Part shown: piece by piece, positions 13,601 through 29,000 of the stretch
How the letters are laid out: each line of letters begins with the position of its first letter
How positions within the stretch are numbered: the first letter of the stretch is position 1
NCBI GenBank assembly: GCA_032173965.1
Contig: CM063295.1
Coordinates: 4,154,001-4,218,000 of the forward strand
Reading direction: 5' to 3'
DNA length: 64,000 nucleotides
Source of the DNA: Sitta carolinensis
Taxonomy: Eukaryota > Chordata > Aves > Passeriformes > Sittidae
Made by a program: the position numbers and the translations under genes
Notes under the pieces: generated by a model
What the model was told of the DNA's origin: nothing
Database searches by the model: none
Seen by the model: only the letters and a program-made list of their open reading frames with translations

Positions 13601-14788
13601 TTCACCCAGCTTATTTTAAATTAGGAAATCAAGGGCTGATGAGTACAAATGAAATCCCTGCAATAGTGTTGGGCATGTGCTTGTACATGCATTGGTGGAA
13701 GAATGATGGAGTAGTTTGAGAGGAAATTAAATTTTAACTTAACTGTGCATTTTTACATTCCTAGCTGTTTAGTGGGATAATTTTATTTTATAAATTAGTT
13801 TATCTGATGTTGGGATAGTCCTTGCACTAATGTCCTCTAATGCCATCTCAGCCAAAATCCCATTTAGGACATTTTTTATATAAGTTCAGAAAGATTGTAG
13901 TGTGCATTTCCTCCTCTAGAATTATTGCTTTTTCGTGTGAGCAAAGCATTTAGTCAGAAGTTTTCTAATTGATAAATTAACAGGCTTGGATATTCTTTAT
14001 TATATCAAATGGAAATGAGAATTTCTCTATAAAGACATGAGGATAATGTTGTTAATGCTATAAGCTATTTGTGATATGGAAATGAAATATTGTTGTCTTG
14101 AAATGTAAAACCTTAAAAGTTCTTAAATCTGTTTCTCTTGACATAGAATTTTTCTTTGATGTTATTTAAGGTTTTGAACTGATGCACTTTTAGATTCCAA
14201 TATTTAATATTTTAACTGGATCTCATTACTTTGCATTTGTGGCATGCAATTGCTCAATGCAGAGTATCTCAGAGTATTCTGAATATCTCAGGGCATTATT
14301 CCACATCAGTAGTTTTAGTGTTTGTTAACAGCACCCACCCAGATCCTGCCCTGTGTGTAGGTTGCCCACGTTGTGTTCTGTAAGTGGTCACAGAGTGATC
14401 ACAGACTGAGCTGAGCTTACCTGAGCTCTGTGCTGGCAGCTGTGCTCAGGAACCTTTGGAATAATCTGGCTTTGTCCCTCCTCCTTATCTGAACGGGGGC
14501 ATCATTAGTGCAGGCAGATTTCACTGATCTTTGCTGCTTAAAGACTAGTCTGCAATTATCCAGCGAGCAGTGGATTTGTTTGTCTAATTATGATAATATT
14601 TAATAGGGTTAGCAAAGTGCATTCAATGCAGATCAGCAGTGTTCTCCTCAGGAGCCAGCCACCTCGCCCTTTTCAGGCCGGGCTGCTCTCATCGCTCTCT
14701 GCGTGACGCGTGCAGGACCTTCGCTTACTTTCTCTCACACCACCTTTCTTCCTTTTTTTATTATTTTTTGTTTTTTTCTTCCCTTTGA

Positions 14789-15064
<276 letters not shown>

Positions 15065-18000
15065 TAAAGCTCTGTGTTTCCTGTGTTTTTATCGATAATG
15101 TTTTTTATTTTTCCTTGACACACTTCATTTGCATTAGGCTTAGTCACCGTGGTAAGGTTGGAAGTCTGTTGAAGTTTGTTGTTGGACCTGCAGAATGTGT
15201 TTTCACTGGTTTGGGAGCTTCTTAGTGAGTGTTGGAGCTTTGTAGAACCTGGAGTTTCATTTTCAGCAGTGTTAGACAAAATGATTAATAGCCAGCCCAT
15301 GAATCACAGCATTAATTTTAATTAAGTCCAATGTGGAAAAAAAACATTGCAAATCAGTGTTTGTAGGCATTCATTTGCAGGGCCAAAGAAAGCAACCAAA
15401 AAACCCAAACCAGATTAATTTGATTATTTTTAATGACCTCTGTGTTTTCAACACAAGCGGTTTTAATAAAAGTGTTACTTGACTGATCCTGTACAAAATT
15501 TACTGCGTGAATTAGTATTGTGAAGAGCATGTCTGCAATATTTATTTTCTAGTGAGCTTGTTTGTGCAGCCATTACCCAAGTTGTGTGTGGATCTGTGCT
15601 AAACAGAGCAGAAATGATAGACTTTCCGTCTATTTGATTTATATGTGAAGTTCTGAAGTGTCATGAATTATGCAAGAGACTCCTTGGATGGCTCTACCTT
15701 GTAATTTAAGTCACAAATTTCACACGCTGATAGTTTAGTGGTTTTGTCTTAATTCTAGAGTGGGACCCGATATATCCAGTGCCAGGAGCTGGCAGATTGC
15801 TGAGCCATCCTCCAGTGCCTTGGGTGGCGTTTGCAGGATGGGGCCCAGAACAGGCAGTGCTGGGACATCTCTCCTGGCTGTCCCATCCTTGCCTCAGCTT
15901 ACCTCCCCTGCCTTCCTGGCTCATATCCAGCCTGAAAGGTTTCATGCATTAGGGCAAGAACAAAAGGAAAGCAAGTTCTCTTAAATGAGCTCTGCAAATT
16001 TGTGTTTGTTGCCATGCTACTGATTCCATTATATGGGTTGAGCAAGAAAAGAGAGGAATAGCAAAGGCACTGAAAATATACCTTGCTATTATGACAGAGA
16101 AATCCTTGTGAATTAATGACACATTTTTGTGGCTTATGCAGGAAAATGTTTTGGAGTTTTTTTTTTTTTATTTTTAACTTGGTAACTTTTTATTGCTCTG
16201 AGTTTCTCTATTCTCCAGTACTGGGAGGAAGTTTAAATTGAAGAGCATCCTATTTGCTGGTATCTCATAGTATTCTTTGCAGCTCTACTGTGTCTCCTCT
16301 TATCTCTCTCTTTGCTAAGTTAAATTTCTGGTTCTTTCCAGCTTTTAAAACTTGCTTCCATAATAATTTTTGATTGTTGTCCATCTCTTGTCAAATACCA
16401 CTGTCATTGGTTTAGAGCAGGAAACTTAAGCTGAATAGATACTCCAGAAGAGATTGGATATTGACTAAAAAGATAGTCTTTCCTACTGTACTTTTTTGTT
16501 CTTTTATGTTATCTGATTTTGCTTGGGTTTTGTGACCACTGCTGCAACTTGAACAATCCACTGTGATGGCCAGCTCAGCCTTTTCATGTTCTGAAACTGT
16601 TTCTGCTCAGCCCTGAAGTAAAATACTGACAGTGCTAAAATCAATGGTAAAAGGCCCGTCGATGGGAGTGGGACAGGAGCTCATGCCTCATCATTTATTG
16701 CTTTCAATTGATTGTGTTTCCTCACCCCGTTTTGATTTTTCAGTTTGAAGAAATGTCAGTCACTTTATCAGAGAAGTCAGGGACGTGTTTTCCCAACATT
16801 TTCCATAGCAAAGGCTGGTGAAAAGACATAGTTTGGATTGTCTGCAATGCCCTTATCTGCTTCCAGTGCTCTATTCAATCCCAGCTCTAGCAAATCCAAT
16901 GATTCCTTGCAAAGTTTTCCTGCTTCTGATATGCAAATAGGCTTTACTGTTATTTGGTTTTGTGTCCTTTGCTATCTGCTCTTACTTGCTTTTTGCCTTC
17001 CTAATATCTAACTTGTATTTTACCTGTCAGACACCTTTTCCCTTCTGTTTTCCCTTGGAATGAATTTCCATTCTCTGCAGGATAGCCCTTCAGTTCCACT
17101 AACCTCTTATATTCAGGGAATATGGTATAGTTATTTGCTCTTTTTATTGTGGGTCCTTTCTTTGCATGCTGGTTTCCTTTCTCACAGAGGAATGGACAGA
17201 ACATTTTGAAGTAGCTCTCATGATGTTTATAAAGAATTAGATTTTCTTCCTTTTGAATTTAGGGTCTATTTGAGGAAGTTTTAGTATGGTTCAGTTTTTA
17301 ACGAGTTTTTTTTCCCTAAATTGCAATGTTATATTGAAAGCTGTGGATGCTCTCCCTCAAGAACAGTGAAATGAAAAGGCAGGTTTCCAAGAAATGTGTT
17401 TATCTATGGATCTGCACAGACATTTAACACGTTGTTCTCCAGTCAGGTTTACAAATGTACAGACAAATATTGTACAATTTAATTACAGGTACCTGGGTTT
17501 AAAAGCAGCTATGCTGGGTGTCATTAGCCATTGCTTTTGGCAAACTGTGGGGACTTTTTAAATAGATATATGCAGATGGATGCCAGGCAGAGTTAACATG
17601 GGCTTTGTAACATCACGAGGTCCAGTGTGTACATCTCTCTGTAGGTTTAATAATATAAGTTTTTATTATGAAAGAGAGCTTCAATAGCACTGTGTCAACA
17701 TTGTACCTCCATGTGGTCTTTATTGTCAAAGGAGAAAAATTGTGTTGGGTTTTTTTTTCTAATTTCTGCTAGTTTTGGGAATAGTTGATTTCCAGTCGAG
17801 GAGTTCTAAGTGGAATTGATGTGGGGATATAGTGGCATTTGTTTGGTAGGTCCCAATGGTTTTACTTAGTTTACTTTCAGTAAGGTGTTTATGACATGCA
17901 TTTGAAAGAAGAATATTCAATTGGCCAATCATACACAAAAGAATGCTGTTGTGCTTAAGGACAGACTGTTGGAGGCAAGACCAGTTTTTGAATTTTCTTA

Positions 18001-21000
18001 TTCACAAGTTTATGTACCTGTGAGGCTGGATACACCATTAAAACGGATCTTAAAATTTTGTAATGTGAGCCTAAAAACCTGCAGGACAGTTGCCTAAACT
18101 GTAGAATTACTACCAGAAGTGACTTGAATCTCCTCCACGAAGGACTGAACCCATGCTGAGGTGAGATACATCCCAGGCTGTCTCTGAGTGCCCAGGTTTG
18201 TTTTTCTTGTCTGAAAGAATCATGCACTGCAGCTGGAGCTCGTGCTGGGTCTACTGCCACCTAAACCCTAATATAGATAGAAATAATAAAACTAAACTCA
18301 TTCTGTGCAACTTCTCTTGAGTCCTTAACAGCAGCCCAGGGTGTGATCCCTGCCAGGATCCCCATTTGCCACAAACCAAACAAAATTGCAATCATCAGTT
18401 TCATTACAGGTTTGCAATTTTGTGCAGAGTGCTCTTGTAATTCATGTTCAAAAGTACTTCATGAACTCTTGGACATGCCCTTGTACTTCTGGAAAGTGTC
18501 TTTCCCAATGACCAGTTTTAATCTATTTAGATAAAATAGTGTAAGCTGGTATTCTGTCAGAGTAAGTGCTGGAACAAGAGGTGCTCAGATGGTATGTGCA
18601 GGGATTGCTAACTCTGATTGTGGTGCTGTGAAACAGGAGAAGAGGGACGGGATGGGAGGGTAGTAAATGATTAAATACAGGGTGACTTAGCCTGAAATAA
18701 TATAAAATCATCAGTAGGTAATAAAATACTGTCACAGGTTACTTTGAGTCTTCTCTAAGTATCTCTGGTTTTCATCTTTTTGGATCCATATGTTTGTTAA
18801 CTTTGGGTAAGGAGGAAGTGTATCTGAGTATATGCAAAATCAATAATCAACCAGCAGTGAGTTATTCAAGTGCTCCTAGACTTTTGGAGTTGTACAGAAT
18901 CGAGCATTCTTTAAAGCATTAACAAAAATATGAAATTACTTCTTTCTAGAAGGTTGGATCTGTGAAAAGTATGCCACAAAGTTATGCTAAAAGTAACATC
19001 TGATGATTTTGTAGAGAGGTTTAGAATGCTACATTAAACAGTTATGTGTGTTAAAGTATGTTTAAGTAAGACATTTAATAATTTTATGAAATCAGCCTTT
19101 ATTTGTGTACATATACAGATGCAATTGTATTGTACATAAGTGATTCTGAGGAAAACTTGTTCAGTTTTTGCCTGTGGCTTTCCTGCACAATTTCTGTTGA
19201 TGATGGCAGGAGATGTGTGTGTGTGAATAAAAAGGTCAGTAGCTGGGCATGTGTAAGGGATCAGGTAATAGTAAAGTAAATGTTCCTCTAGTGTTTCCTG
19301 TTCTAAGTGTATCATGCTAATAATGGAAATAACTATTATGGTGTGGTAAGAGCTGAGGTGGCAGCAATGCTCTGTGTTTTATGTGTGTATATGAAAAATG
19401 GGCAGCTGAAAACTTAATTCTACTTTTGCATAAAACTCGAGATTGTTGTGCAGTCCTTCTGTTTTAGACTGACACTCCACCCGGCTTCAGAAGCTGAAAA
19501 GCTGTGTGTTTGGATGGGAGGTCTTGAGGAAAAAGGCAGTTTTCTTGGAGGAGTGGTCCATACATGTCTGAAGCGTGGAGCATCAGCAGCCAGCAGGGAT
19601 TAGGGGATGCAGTGCTGTTCAAGCCCTGTACAAGATGTGCAGTGCAGAGGTGTGGGTTGGTTCTGGTCTAGGAAGATGATAAGGTGTTTTCTCTCTAACT
19701 TCACTGTTAGAACTAAATTTCAGCTAGGTTACTACCAAAATTCCTCTGGTGGCATCCACTGAATCTGATACTTCTGTGTGAAAATAATTGATATATTAGA
19801 TATTATGTCTGTTGTTCCATATGCCCTGTTTAACTTGAGATGTTTTATAATCTTTGGGATGTAATGGCCAGTAATGATATTTTGTTTTCTTGGTGTTAAT
19901 TAGTCCAGGTTTGTGCCTTTTTTGTTGCAGAGACTATCTCTTCATTTGAGGATTTGTGAAGGCTGTGATGCTCTGGAATGCAAAATTATTTACCATGTTG
20001 AGCTTTGTTGTTTTGAGGAACTGAGATCTGTACAACCTTTGCTGATATTTTGGGGGATTTACTGTGTTGTGCTCATTAATTTGGGTAAGAAAGCTGGGAG
20101 TAGGAAGCTTTTAAAGTGCTTTAGTGTGTTGTCTAAGCCTGGCTCTTTTTCCTGCTCTATTCTTTATGTAAGTTATTAATAAGTGGGTTTTTCCCTGCTA
20201 GTTTTCCTTTTCTCCCTTGGTTTCTCTCCTCTTTCTCTCCTACTCTTCCTTTCATGACCTCTCATCTCCTGGGGGTGTGGGCTGCCTTAGCTGCTCCAGG
20301 CAGTTCTCTTCCACATTCCACAGCGTGCTGTGTCCTCCTTGGTGTCCAGCTGTCCATCAGCTGCTCTTGCAGCAGCGGCTCAGGGAGGCAGAAATGCTCC
20401 AGCCCAAGTTCTCTGTGCTGTGCCCCTCACATAACCCTGGCTCTGCTGGGAGCCTCAGGCTGGACTTGCTTGGAGTCCAGCCTGCCAAGTGTCTGCAGAG
20501 TGTGGGATGCTCCCGGTGCTGCTGAGCTCAGCCAGTGTTATCCCTGGGTTATTCCAGTGTTATCCCTGGCTCTGAATGCTCATTCTCGTCTGAGAGGTTT
20601 CCACGGGGTACCTGCAGCTGTCTCCCGTGGCTTGGGAAGGAGTGGCTCACTTACTTCTCTCTGTAATTGTGTCTGGCAAGGAGCAGAGCAGAGTTCCAGG
20701 GCAGAAACCTTCTCCAAAGGATGGCATTGTGCTCCCCCTGCGAAGGAGCTGGGATTTTCCTCACAAAGTGGCTGGCTTGCAGGTCAGACTCCCTCTTGGA
20801 CACTTTTTATTGCCAACTTGTATCAATGTCCCAATTTTTATTCTATTTCAATGCCATATTTTTGTCTCTAGATATTTGCCACCAGTATGCTAGATAGCTG
20901 ATAATGCTTTGACAACTCTTACAGCAGTGTTTATTCATCTAAATCATACCCTGCTGGCACAGGCTATTCTATCAGCATGGTGTGCTATTTCATTTATACT

Positions 21001-22983
21001 ACCTATTATATCTGGTCCCAACTGCTCCTTGAAGGAAATGTTTCAAGGAGCTTATTTCAAGACCCTGAGTGCTGCAGAATCAAGGAACCTGGTCCAGCTC
21101 CTGCTCCATAGTGAGGAGATCAAAACTGACATCCCAAATAGATAACATAATGCTGTGCTGGGGCAGTGAGGCACAGTAATGACTCGTGATCATAGGCATT
21201 ACTGCTTCTAAGAGGCTTCCTTGCTGGGAGCCCTGCGTGCCAGCTCTGCAGCTGTGCCCCACGTGCGCTCCTTTGTGGCAGGAACACAGTGCTCACTTCA
21301 GCCCCTCTGCGTGGCAGTGCCAGCTCCAAAACAGCTTCTCCTCGAGGATGCACAGAACCTTACACTGACTCTTTGCTACGAGGCTGTTTGTGGAGTGCCT
21401 GTTTGTATTTTGTTGTTTTGGCTGGGAAGAGGATAAATAACCACTCTCTTGTTCCTGTGTTGCTGAGTGAGCTTGGCCTTTGTGATTCTGTGAGTGGGTA
21501 TGTGATGTGAGGATAGCAGCCTTACCCTGCCAGCTGACTGTACATGGTGTGTCTGGGGCTCTTCTGACATCTCAGGGCCTGCTCTTTGTCATTTAGGTAT
21601 CACCTCAGTTTCTTTTACCTTTTGATTCTCACAGCAAGCAAAGTTTGAAAATATGATGTTGAAATTGAAGGTAGGAAAATTATGATTCTACTTTTGTGGG
21701 GTTTATAGATACTGTGATTTCGACTTCCCTCATTGTGTGCTTGAACTTGGTGAAATATTAAAACTGAATCTCCTCCACAGAACCAAAAAAGAAACCCCAC
21801 CAACAAGGATATGCAAGCAATTATGCTCTGTCATCTTTAGTCATGTTTGCTCAAATAAGTTAACTGAATGTCATTGATTCCCCTTCTGAATGTTCTTCAT
21901 ACAGCACACTAACAGTTCTTAGATCACTTCAGCAGGTAATTCCATCCAGCTCTAAGGCAGATTTGAAGAACAAAACATTGCAGAGTTCTTTCAATCACAT
22001 TGTCAACCAGAGATGGTCATAATACTGTGACTTGAGAAGTTTCTTCTAGAAAGCATTACCAATTAATTTCCTATCTGTCAAGTTTAATTGACCAATTAAA
22101 CAATTTAGGACTTTCTTCCTGCTTGTCCCTGAAAGAGCTGAGCTAATATTGGCTTTTTAAATTTTCTTGTACTTTCTATTGTCTCTTGGGCTCTTTACTT
22201 CTCCATACCAATTATTTTGCATGTTGCATTATTGACTTTTTCTTTTCTCTGTGCAGTCTAAGTAGCCATGGCATGCAGATGCTTTGGCTGTGCTTGGCTG
22301 TGCTTTGGGTTCATATGCATTGAGAAAAAAACATTGTTGTACATTTCCCTGAATACACTGAGCACAAATTTCAAAGGGAACCTTTGTGTGATGAAATAAC
22401 CAATTTCAACTTATTTTATATTTGACCTTCTGCATCTTTGCTCCACATTACAACACAGTAATTAAAATTGATCCTGATGAGGGGATTTTTTTTGGCTCAT
22501 TTTCACTGCATGCATGAGTGGCTGTGTTAGGTTAACTAAAACCAATGATGTTTTCCATTCTCTTTTAATTGACATAAATGATTGTTAATGGCTTGCAACT
22601 CTATCAGAAGTTGTTGATTCCTCCATTCACCAACTCTTTGTAATTGCAGTATAAGCTCTGTATTGCTTGGAGATGAGAACATGTTTGTACCTTCTTGGAT
22701 GTCCAGCAAACTCCTTACCCTTGCTTGCAGCAAACTGCCTCAAAATTAGAGAGGTCCGAGTGGTCAGGTAGCACAGGTAGCTGCAGGACTGACCAAGTTT
22801 GCAGTTAAAAGCTGTGAAAATCATGCAGAGAGGTTTCCTCTCTTCTCCCTTAAATCATGAGGCTGAATTTGTACTCATGTACCCACTCTGTGCCTAGAGC
22901 TAAACTTACTCTCCTGCATGACTACAAGTGGGTCTCAGCTAAGGATGGCTTAGTGGGTTATTACCCCCCAACCCTGAAAATAG

Positions 22984-23010
<27 letters not shown>
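22984..23010. repeat. Poly(T) tract, 27 bases
   Basis: Uninterrupted T run followed by AAATCC. It could be the tail of a minus-strand retroposon, but none was recognised. Confidence 0.95.
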
Positions 23011-23015
<5 letters not shown>

Positions 23016-26000
23016 CTGTTTGTACTCTCAAGTTTCCATTCCTCTCCCACACATCTCTCTCTTCAGCTTTCCCACACACCCAGCCACCCCCAGGATTACT
23101 TTAATTAAGCCTCACTTATGTGTGGGCTTGCTTACCACTTCTCCCTGCTTCATTTGTTCCTTTCTAGGGTCAGTGTGAAAGAGTGGCTTTGTTCAAACGT
23201 TTAACTTTGCTATCCATCAGAATTAGAAAGACAGTAACGAGGCATGTCCCCGTGTCTTGGCTTAACCCACAAGCAGGTGAATCCATCTGGAAGTCTGGAG
23301 CTGCTTTATGCTCTACCAGTGGCTTGACAAGCTGAGTGGACATTGCAGGCAGAAGCAGACAGAGGAAAATGTTCTTATTCACCAGATATGCATTTAGGGA
23401 AGGGTTAGAAGCTCTTCTTTTCAGACTTTGGTGGGAAAATAATTGGACGAGCTCATACTCTCCCATGCACATCATGCCCTGTCTGGTCTTTCTGTGATAT
23501 GGCTGGTCATTTCAGATTGCACAGATCTTAACCTTAAGTGGCCAATAATTTATTAATTAATTGTAGAAATTCCAGAAGAAGGGATAAGAGAGTAACCTGG
23601 GTTTTTTTTTTCTGTCTTTCATGAGTCCTATATGTGTACAGCAGTTTCTTTTCAAAACTCTGACAGTGTCGTGGGTTGACCATGACTGACCTCCCTAATG
23701 TATTGGGAGGTTTTTATATAGAAATATAAAATAATTGCTAATTCGAAAAGAAATTACAAAACCTTCCTCTTCTTTTGCTTGCTTCTTGCCTGCTTTTAAT
23801 CTTTGTGTGCGTTTTCATTTTCTTATCTTCCTTTTCATCTTTATTCTTTTTTTTGTCCTTCTTCTGTTTTCCTTTTGTTTTTCAATATGTATGATTTGTC
23901 TCGATTTTCTGTCTCTTCCAAGTTTTTGCTCATTCCAATATTATCTACTAGCTTCTCTTCATTTCCTCCTCCCCTACAGGAGGTACCACCGATTTTACTG
24001 TGGCATGGAGAGAATATGGAATCTCTGAAAGAAATATATAGTGGATGTGAAAAACCTACATGAATTCTCTGGTATTTTTGTACCTAAATTGCAGTGACTT
24101 GCTGGTTCTAGATGCTTTTTCAGCTGATATCCCACACAGTTGTGTTGAAGCATCAGCATATTGTGCTGCCTTTTTTGATTTAGAAAGAACTCCTCAACAG
24201 CTTTTTTAAGACAGATCCCTTAGGTCTTCTGCTATTCTTGCTTAAAGGGGCTTCTTGCATTTGCTTTTCCAGCAGAGACCTCTTTAAATCTCAGCCACTG
24301 AAGCAGCTGCCACTGCCTCTGGTCTGTTCCCTACCTGGGAAGTTGCCACTGCCTCTGAAAAATAATGAGTTTACCCCGGACCACAAACTGAGGTGCCCGT
24401 TTAACACCCACCTGCAAACGGCAGCAGGCTGTGGCAGCGCTCCTGCTCTGCCCTAGCAACCAGCTCTCAGCAATGCCTGTGCCAGGAGGGGTACAAAAGC
24501 ACCTGTGTGGCAGCTCAGCTCCTCACCTGCCTCTGCCCCAGGCCTGAGAGCAGCCCCAGGTGAGGGACACAAAGCCCATGGGGCTCTCCCGAGGAGCAGA
24601 TGGTTTGCCATCGAGGACATCTCAATCTTTATAAGCTCACTGCTGCACACCCTGGGACAGGACTGCTGCTGCCTCCCAGCTTCCTTATCCCTCCCAGAGT
24701 AAGAACAGAGGGTTTCTCTTGCTGTGCCTTTTTTTGCTTTGGATTGTAATTCAAATACTTTTCCTTTATTCTTTGATTTATAAAAGATAAAAAAAAAAGC
24801 AGCAGATTGCCTTCTGATTCAATCAGAACAGGAGAGTCTGCTTATAATCAAGTCTTTTCTGTGTCTCTGGGTTTTTTGTTGCTGTTATAAAAAGTATGTC
24901 AAAAGATGTCAACCATTTAATTTCATACGGATTCACATAAGTTCCAGCTGTTCCAGAGTCGTATCTAAATATTTGATTTGAAAACAAGATGTGTACCAAG
25001 GCTGCAACATATTGCAGGCATGATCACCCAGCTAGCCAGGAAGATCTGAGCCTGCCTGTGCTAATTAACGTTTGCAGATGAAGCTCCTTCAGTGGAGATG
25101 AAGTTAAAAAAAGATCTGATGGGTTATAACGACATAATGAGTGAGAAAAGAGAGAGCTGCACAACTCAAAGTATGCAAAGTCACTGTTTTTTGTGTTATA
25201 ACAATACTGGGACACCTAATTTTGCTTACACATGATCACATGAGGATGTGAGTTATTTTTTAATATGTTCATATTACAAAAGATATTATTGCTGCTATTT
25301 TTGAAAGAGAGTTATTGCCAAAATTGTGGTTATAAAATGTCAATTTGATTAAAATATTTGCAAGCATTCATCTTAAAGCTAGAAGAGACTAAAAAAAGAA
25401 ACTTGTGGATTTTTACTTAAAGGAAAAATTTGTAGTTTTGGCAAGAGAAATTTGCTTTAAACTTATGCATTTACTTGAAAATGAAGCAATTATGTTTCTT
25501 ATTTACTTAGAGTCCTTTTTCTTCTGGTTTTAGCAGTATGGAAATATTGATTGTGCTGAGAAATATGGTTTCTTAGGGATATATTCCACCCCATTTCCTT
25601 TCCTACGTAGTTTAAAATTACAGTGTTGCCAAATTTAGTGAAGCAGATGCCACGTTTCACCTCTGAATATTTGTATTTCCTTGTTCTAATACATAAGATT
25701 CCTTTTTTTCTTAAAGAAAATCTGACGGGGACAGGTGGCAAAGCTATCCCAAGCTGGAGCAGCAGAAATAATGAAGCTTGGTTGTTTATATATGAACATC
25801 ACTTTTGACCTCTTCTTCAATACAGAATGTATTCTAATTTCGACAGAGTGTTTGAGAAAAAAATATTAGCTTTTATTAAAAAGTAAAGGATGCAAAAGAG
25901 AAATGAAAATGAGATAAAAAAGTAGATTTTGAGCAAATTGAAAAACTTGCATTTTATAGTAATGCTTTAAAGTGTTGATCTTAAAATGCATTGCAATTAG

Positions 26001-29000
26001 TGTAATTGGAGTATTCAACATATTTGCAACGTAGACATGGAATAATTTTTCATGTGTGACCATTGTTTGATCCTCATGGGTGGGTGATAATATATCCCAG
26101 TGAATCTGTGCTGTGGCTCACAGGAATTTAGCTACACGATGCTGGTTTGGAGTGAAGGGATAAGCCTTGCTGGCACTTGCAGCTGACAGGGCTGTGTGCT
26201 CAGGCACTGTCCAGAGCTGTGTCTGCAGGGCTTGGCTTGGGGAGCAGCTCTGGGATTGGTGGCAGGAGCAGATCCTGCCCCGGGGGCTGCAGGTGCTGGG
26301 GAGCTCGGGAGCCCTGCAGGCTCCTGCATCCTGCACTCGCTGGAGTTCACATCCAGGCTGGCAGGAGCTGTACTTGTGAAACGGCTCACACATGCAATAA
26401 AAGCATTTTCACACCAGCCTAAAATGCTGCTATTGGCTTCTTCCCGTCTCCAGCAAGCGTTTCCAATTTTAGAACTTGCTCTCATTTCTGAGCTGGGCTC
26501 CCTCTTCTCTTTTTTTCCCCACTGAGTTGAAAGTGCTGCACATCCATCCCTTTTATCTCTCTGTTCTCTCTGGAAAGGAACTTGCAGCCATTTCCCATGT
26601 TACTTCTCTTTTTGCATGTACAGCAACTTTCCAAAGATTTTAATGCATTTTAAGACAAAACATGTTCAATCAAAGGCACCAGCATCTGAATCACTGATTC
26701 TGTTCTGTGCTTTCTAATGGAGAGAGCCTCCCTTTTTTATCATTTTACTATTGTTGTGCATTAAGAGATGTTTCAGTTTTCAATACAGCTGTAGGAGTTT
26801 GTTTTTTTTTAAATTTTTGGGTGGCTATTTCATTTATTTTGGTTTTGCTGTGGGGTATTTTTTTTTTTTTTGGTTTCCAAATACATATTTTTAGGACAAT
26901 GAATTTGCTATATCCCAGGCTCCCATGTGTCGTGTCCCCCTTAGCCCAATGCATGTAATTTTTATGCCTGAAAGTTTCCCCTGGTTGTGATTTGAGGATA
27001 TGGGATATTTGTCCAGGGTTATTCAAAGTGAAGTTTCCTAAACAGACTATTGCATGCCTAGAAACACAACATCTACTCACTCTGTGCCAGATGATACAGG
27101 TGATGTTAATCCTAACTAGGCAAGTGTAACAAGTCCTATTATAGCAAAAAATCAGTCATTTTGTGTGTCATGTTTCTGACTGAGAAATGTGTCACTCCTC
27201 CCACCCATGTATGCCCTGGCCACCCACTATAAAAATTGCTTTCCACTATTGTCAGCTCTTTAATATCTCTACAGACAATCTATTCAGGTAGCAAGCTGAA
27301 GCTACTCTCAGTATCTTCAGTTTCCTTAACCTAAACAGTCATAATATATTGCCCCACATTTGAGTAGCTTTCTAATTAATTGAATTATTGGTTTGACATA
27401 TTTCAGACACTGATCATTTAGAGCTGCTACGTTGAGAACCAGCTAGCTAGGAGCTATAATTTAGGAACCTGATACCTTTTATTTTGATTGAATTTACTGT
27501 GTCCTGTGTTTTAAAACCTTTTGCCTTCAGTGGGAAGAAGGGAGCACTTGTATTGCTGAATATTCAAGTTTTGGGTTATCTACCCATCTATCCTCATCTA
27601 TCCATTTTCATCCCTGAAGAGTGGTGCTTTGCCTTTGTTGGAAAAAGGAGACTTTTTGCTTCACCATAGGGTTATTTAAGACAATCACAGGCAGGTGTGT
27701 CACACACAGGTGTCAGACCAATGACTCCATTCTCTTCTGGAAATCCGTGTCTCCTCGTGTGTGTGTTGCTGCTGGGACTAAAAAGAAGGGGAAAAAGCTG
27801 GTTGGTGATGAGTTTGTTACCCCTTAAACAAACTGTGCATTTATTACAAGGGATTGTTCGTGGGCATACTTTTGGGGTGAAGAAATGGGATTTAACCAGA
27901 AAATCTTGAAGATGCAGCTGAAAGAAATAATTATTTTGGGATGCTTTATGACACCTTGCCCTATTGATGAAATGCAGAAGCAGGTGTGGCACTTGCTCAG
28001 CAGTTTGCAACAAGAGCAGATATTTCATGCCAAAAGCTATTCACAGTTTTTTACAGCTGGGCTCTTTGGTAATTTGAATAGTGCCCAGGAGATAAATTTG
28101 TTGCTCTCACTTTGATAAAATACCTTTTCACCATGCCCTTCTTTTGGTGAAAACAATATCCTAGTGCGTGTCGAGGCCATTTTAATCACTGAGGAAAAGA
28201 GCTTTGAGTGCTGTGAGGGCTCGAGGGTTTCTTTGAAGTTTGCTTCAGTGTTTTGTCTGTAGTCACTGCACACGTGGCCCGTGCTCTCTGGTGTATTGAA
28301 GGTGGGAAATGCGCCCAGTGCCCGGGGCTGAGGTTGGTGCTGCAGGAGCAGAACAAGGGGCTCAGAGCTGCCCTGCACGGGCTCCTGGGGCTGCTGAATT
28401 GTCTGTCACAGAGCTGTAACCCAGGCTCTCACATCTTGCAGGGGTTTTGCCCTCACACAGGCGCCCCAGGGCTGCAGGAAGATGTGTGCCAGGCTCTGGT
28501 ACAGCTGGGGGGTTTTCATTTTTTCATTCCCAGCAGTTTGTCAAAGCACAGGGGGGTCTCTGGCTGCTATATAGGGCTGCTCTCCTCGTGGTGTGAATGC
28601 AAGGCAACCCTTCTGTGTTTTCTCCAAAATTTCTGATGTGTTTCCAGGTCATCATTTCTTCTATGAGAGTCGAATTGCATTTCCTGCCACTCTCACAGGG
28701 CAGCACAAAACAATTTGGGATAGCAACCTTACAAGTCTGCGACCTCGAAAGATGCAGGGATTTCTTTATATTCAGGAGTTCTTTAGGTTTGGGAGTTGGC
28801 TGTAAGACTGGGATATTTCTGCATGTGCTGCTGCTGATCTAATCTAGTGTGATTCTTTCTTGCTGAGTTTAGAAGAGGATCCTCTCCAAGCATCTCATGA
28901 AAAGATTTATTTAATCCTTATGACCATTTTGTGAGATTTTGCTGAATTACAATTGTTTTTGCTGCTTTTGTTGAGAAGGAACTAGGGTACAAGTAGTTTA

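Noticed and set aside
20217..20897. Overlapping open frames up to 205 residues
   Set aside because: Several frames are open at once in a moderately GC-rich patch without codon bias, splice signals or homology.
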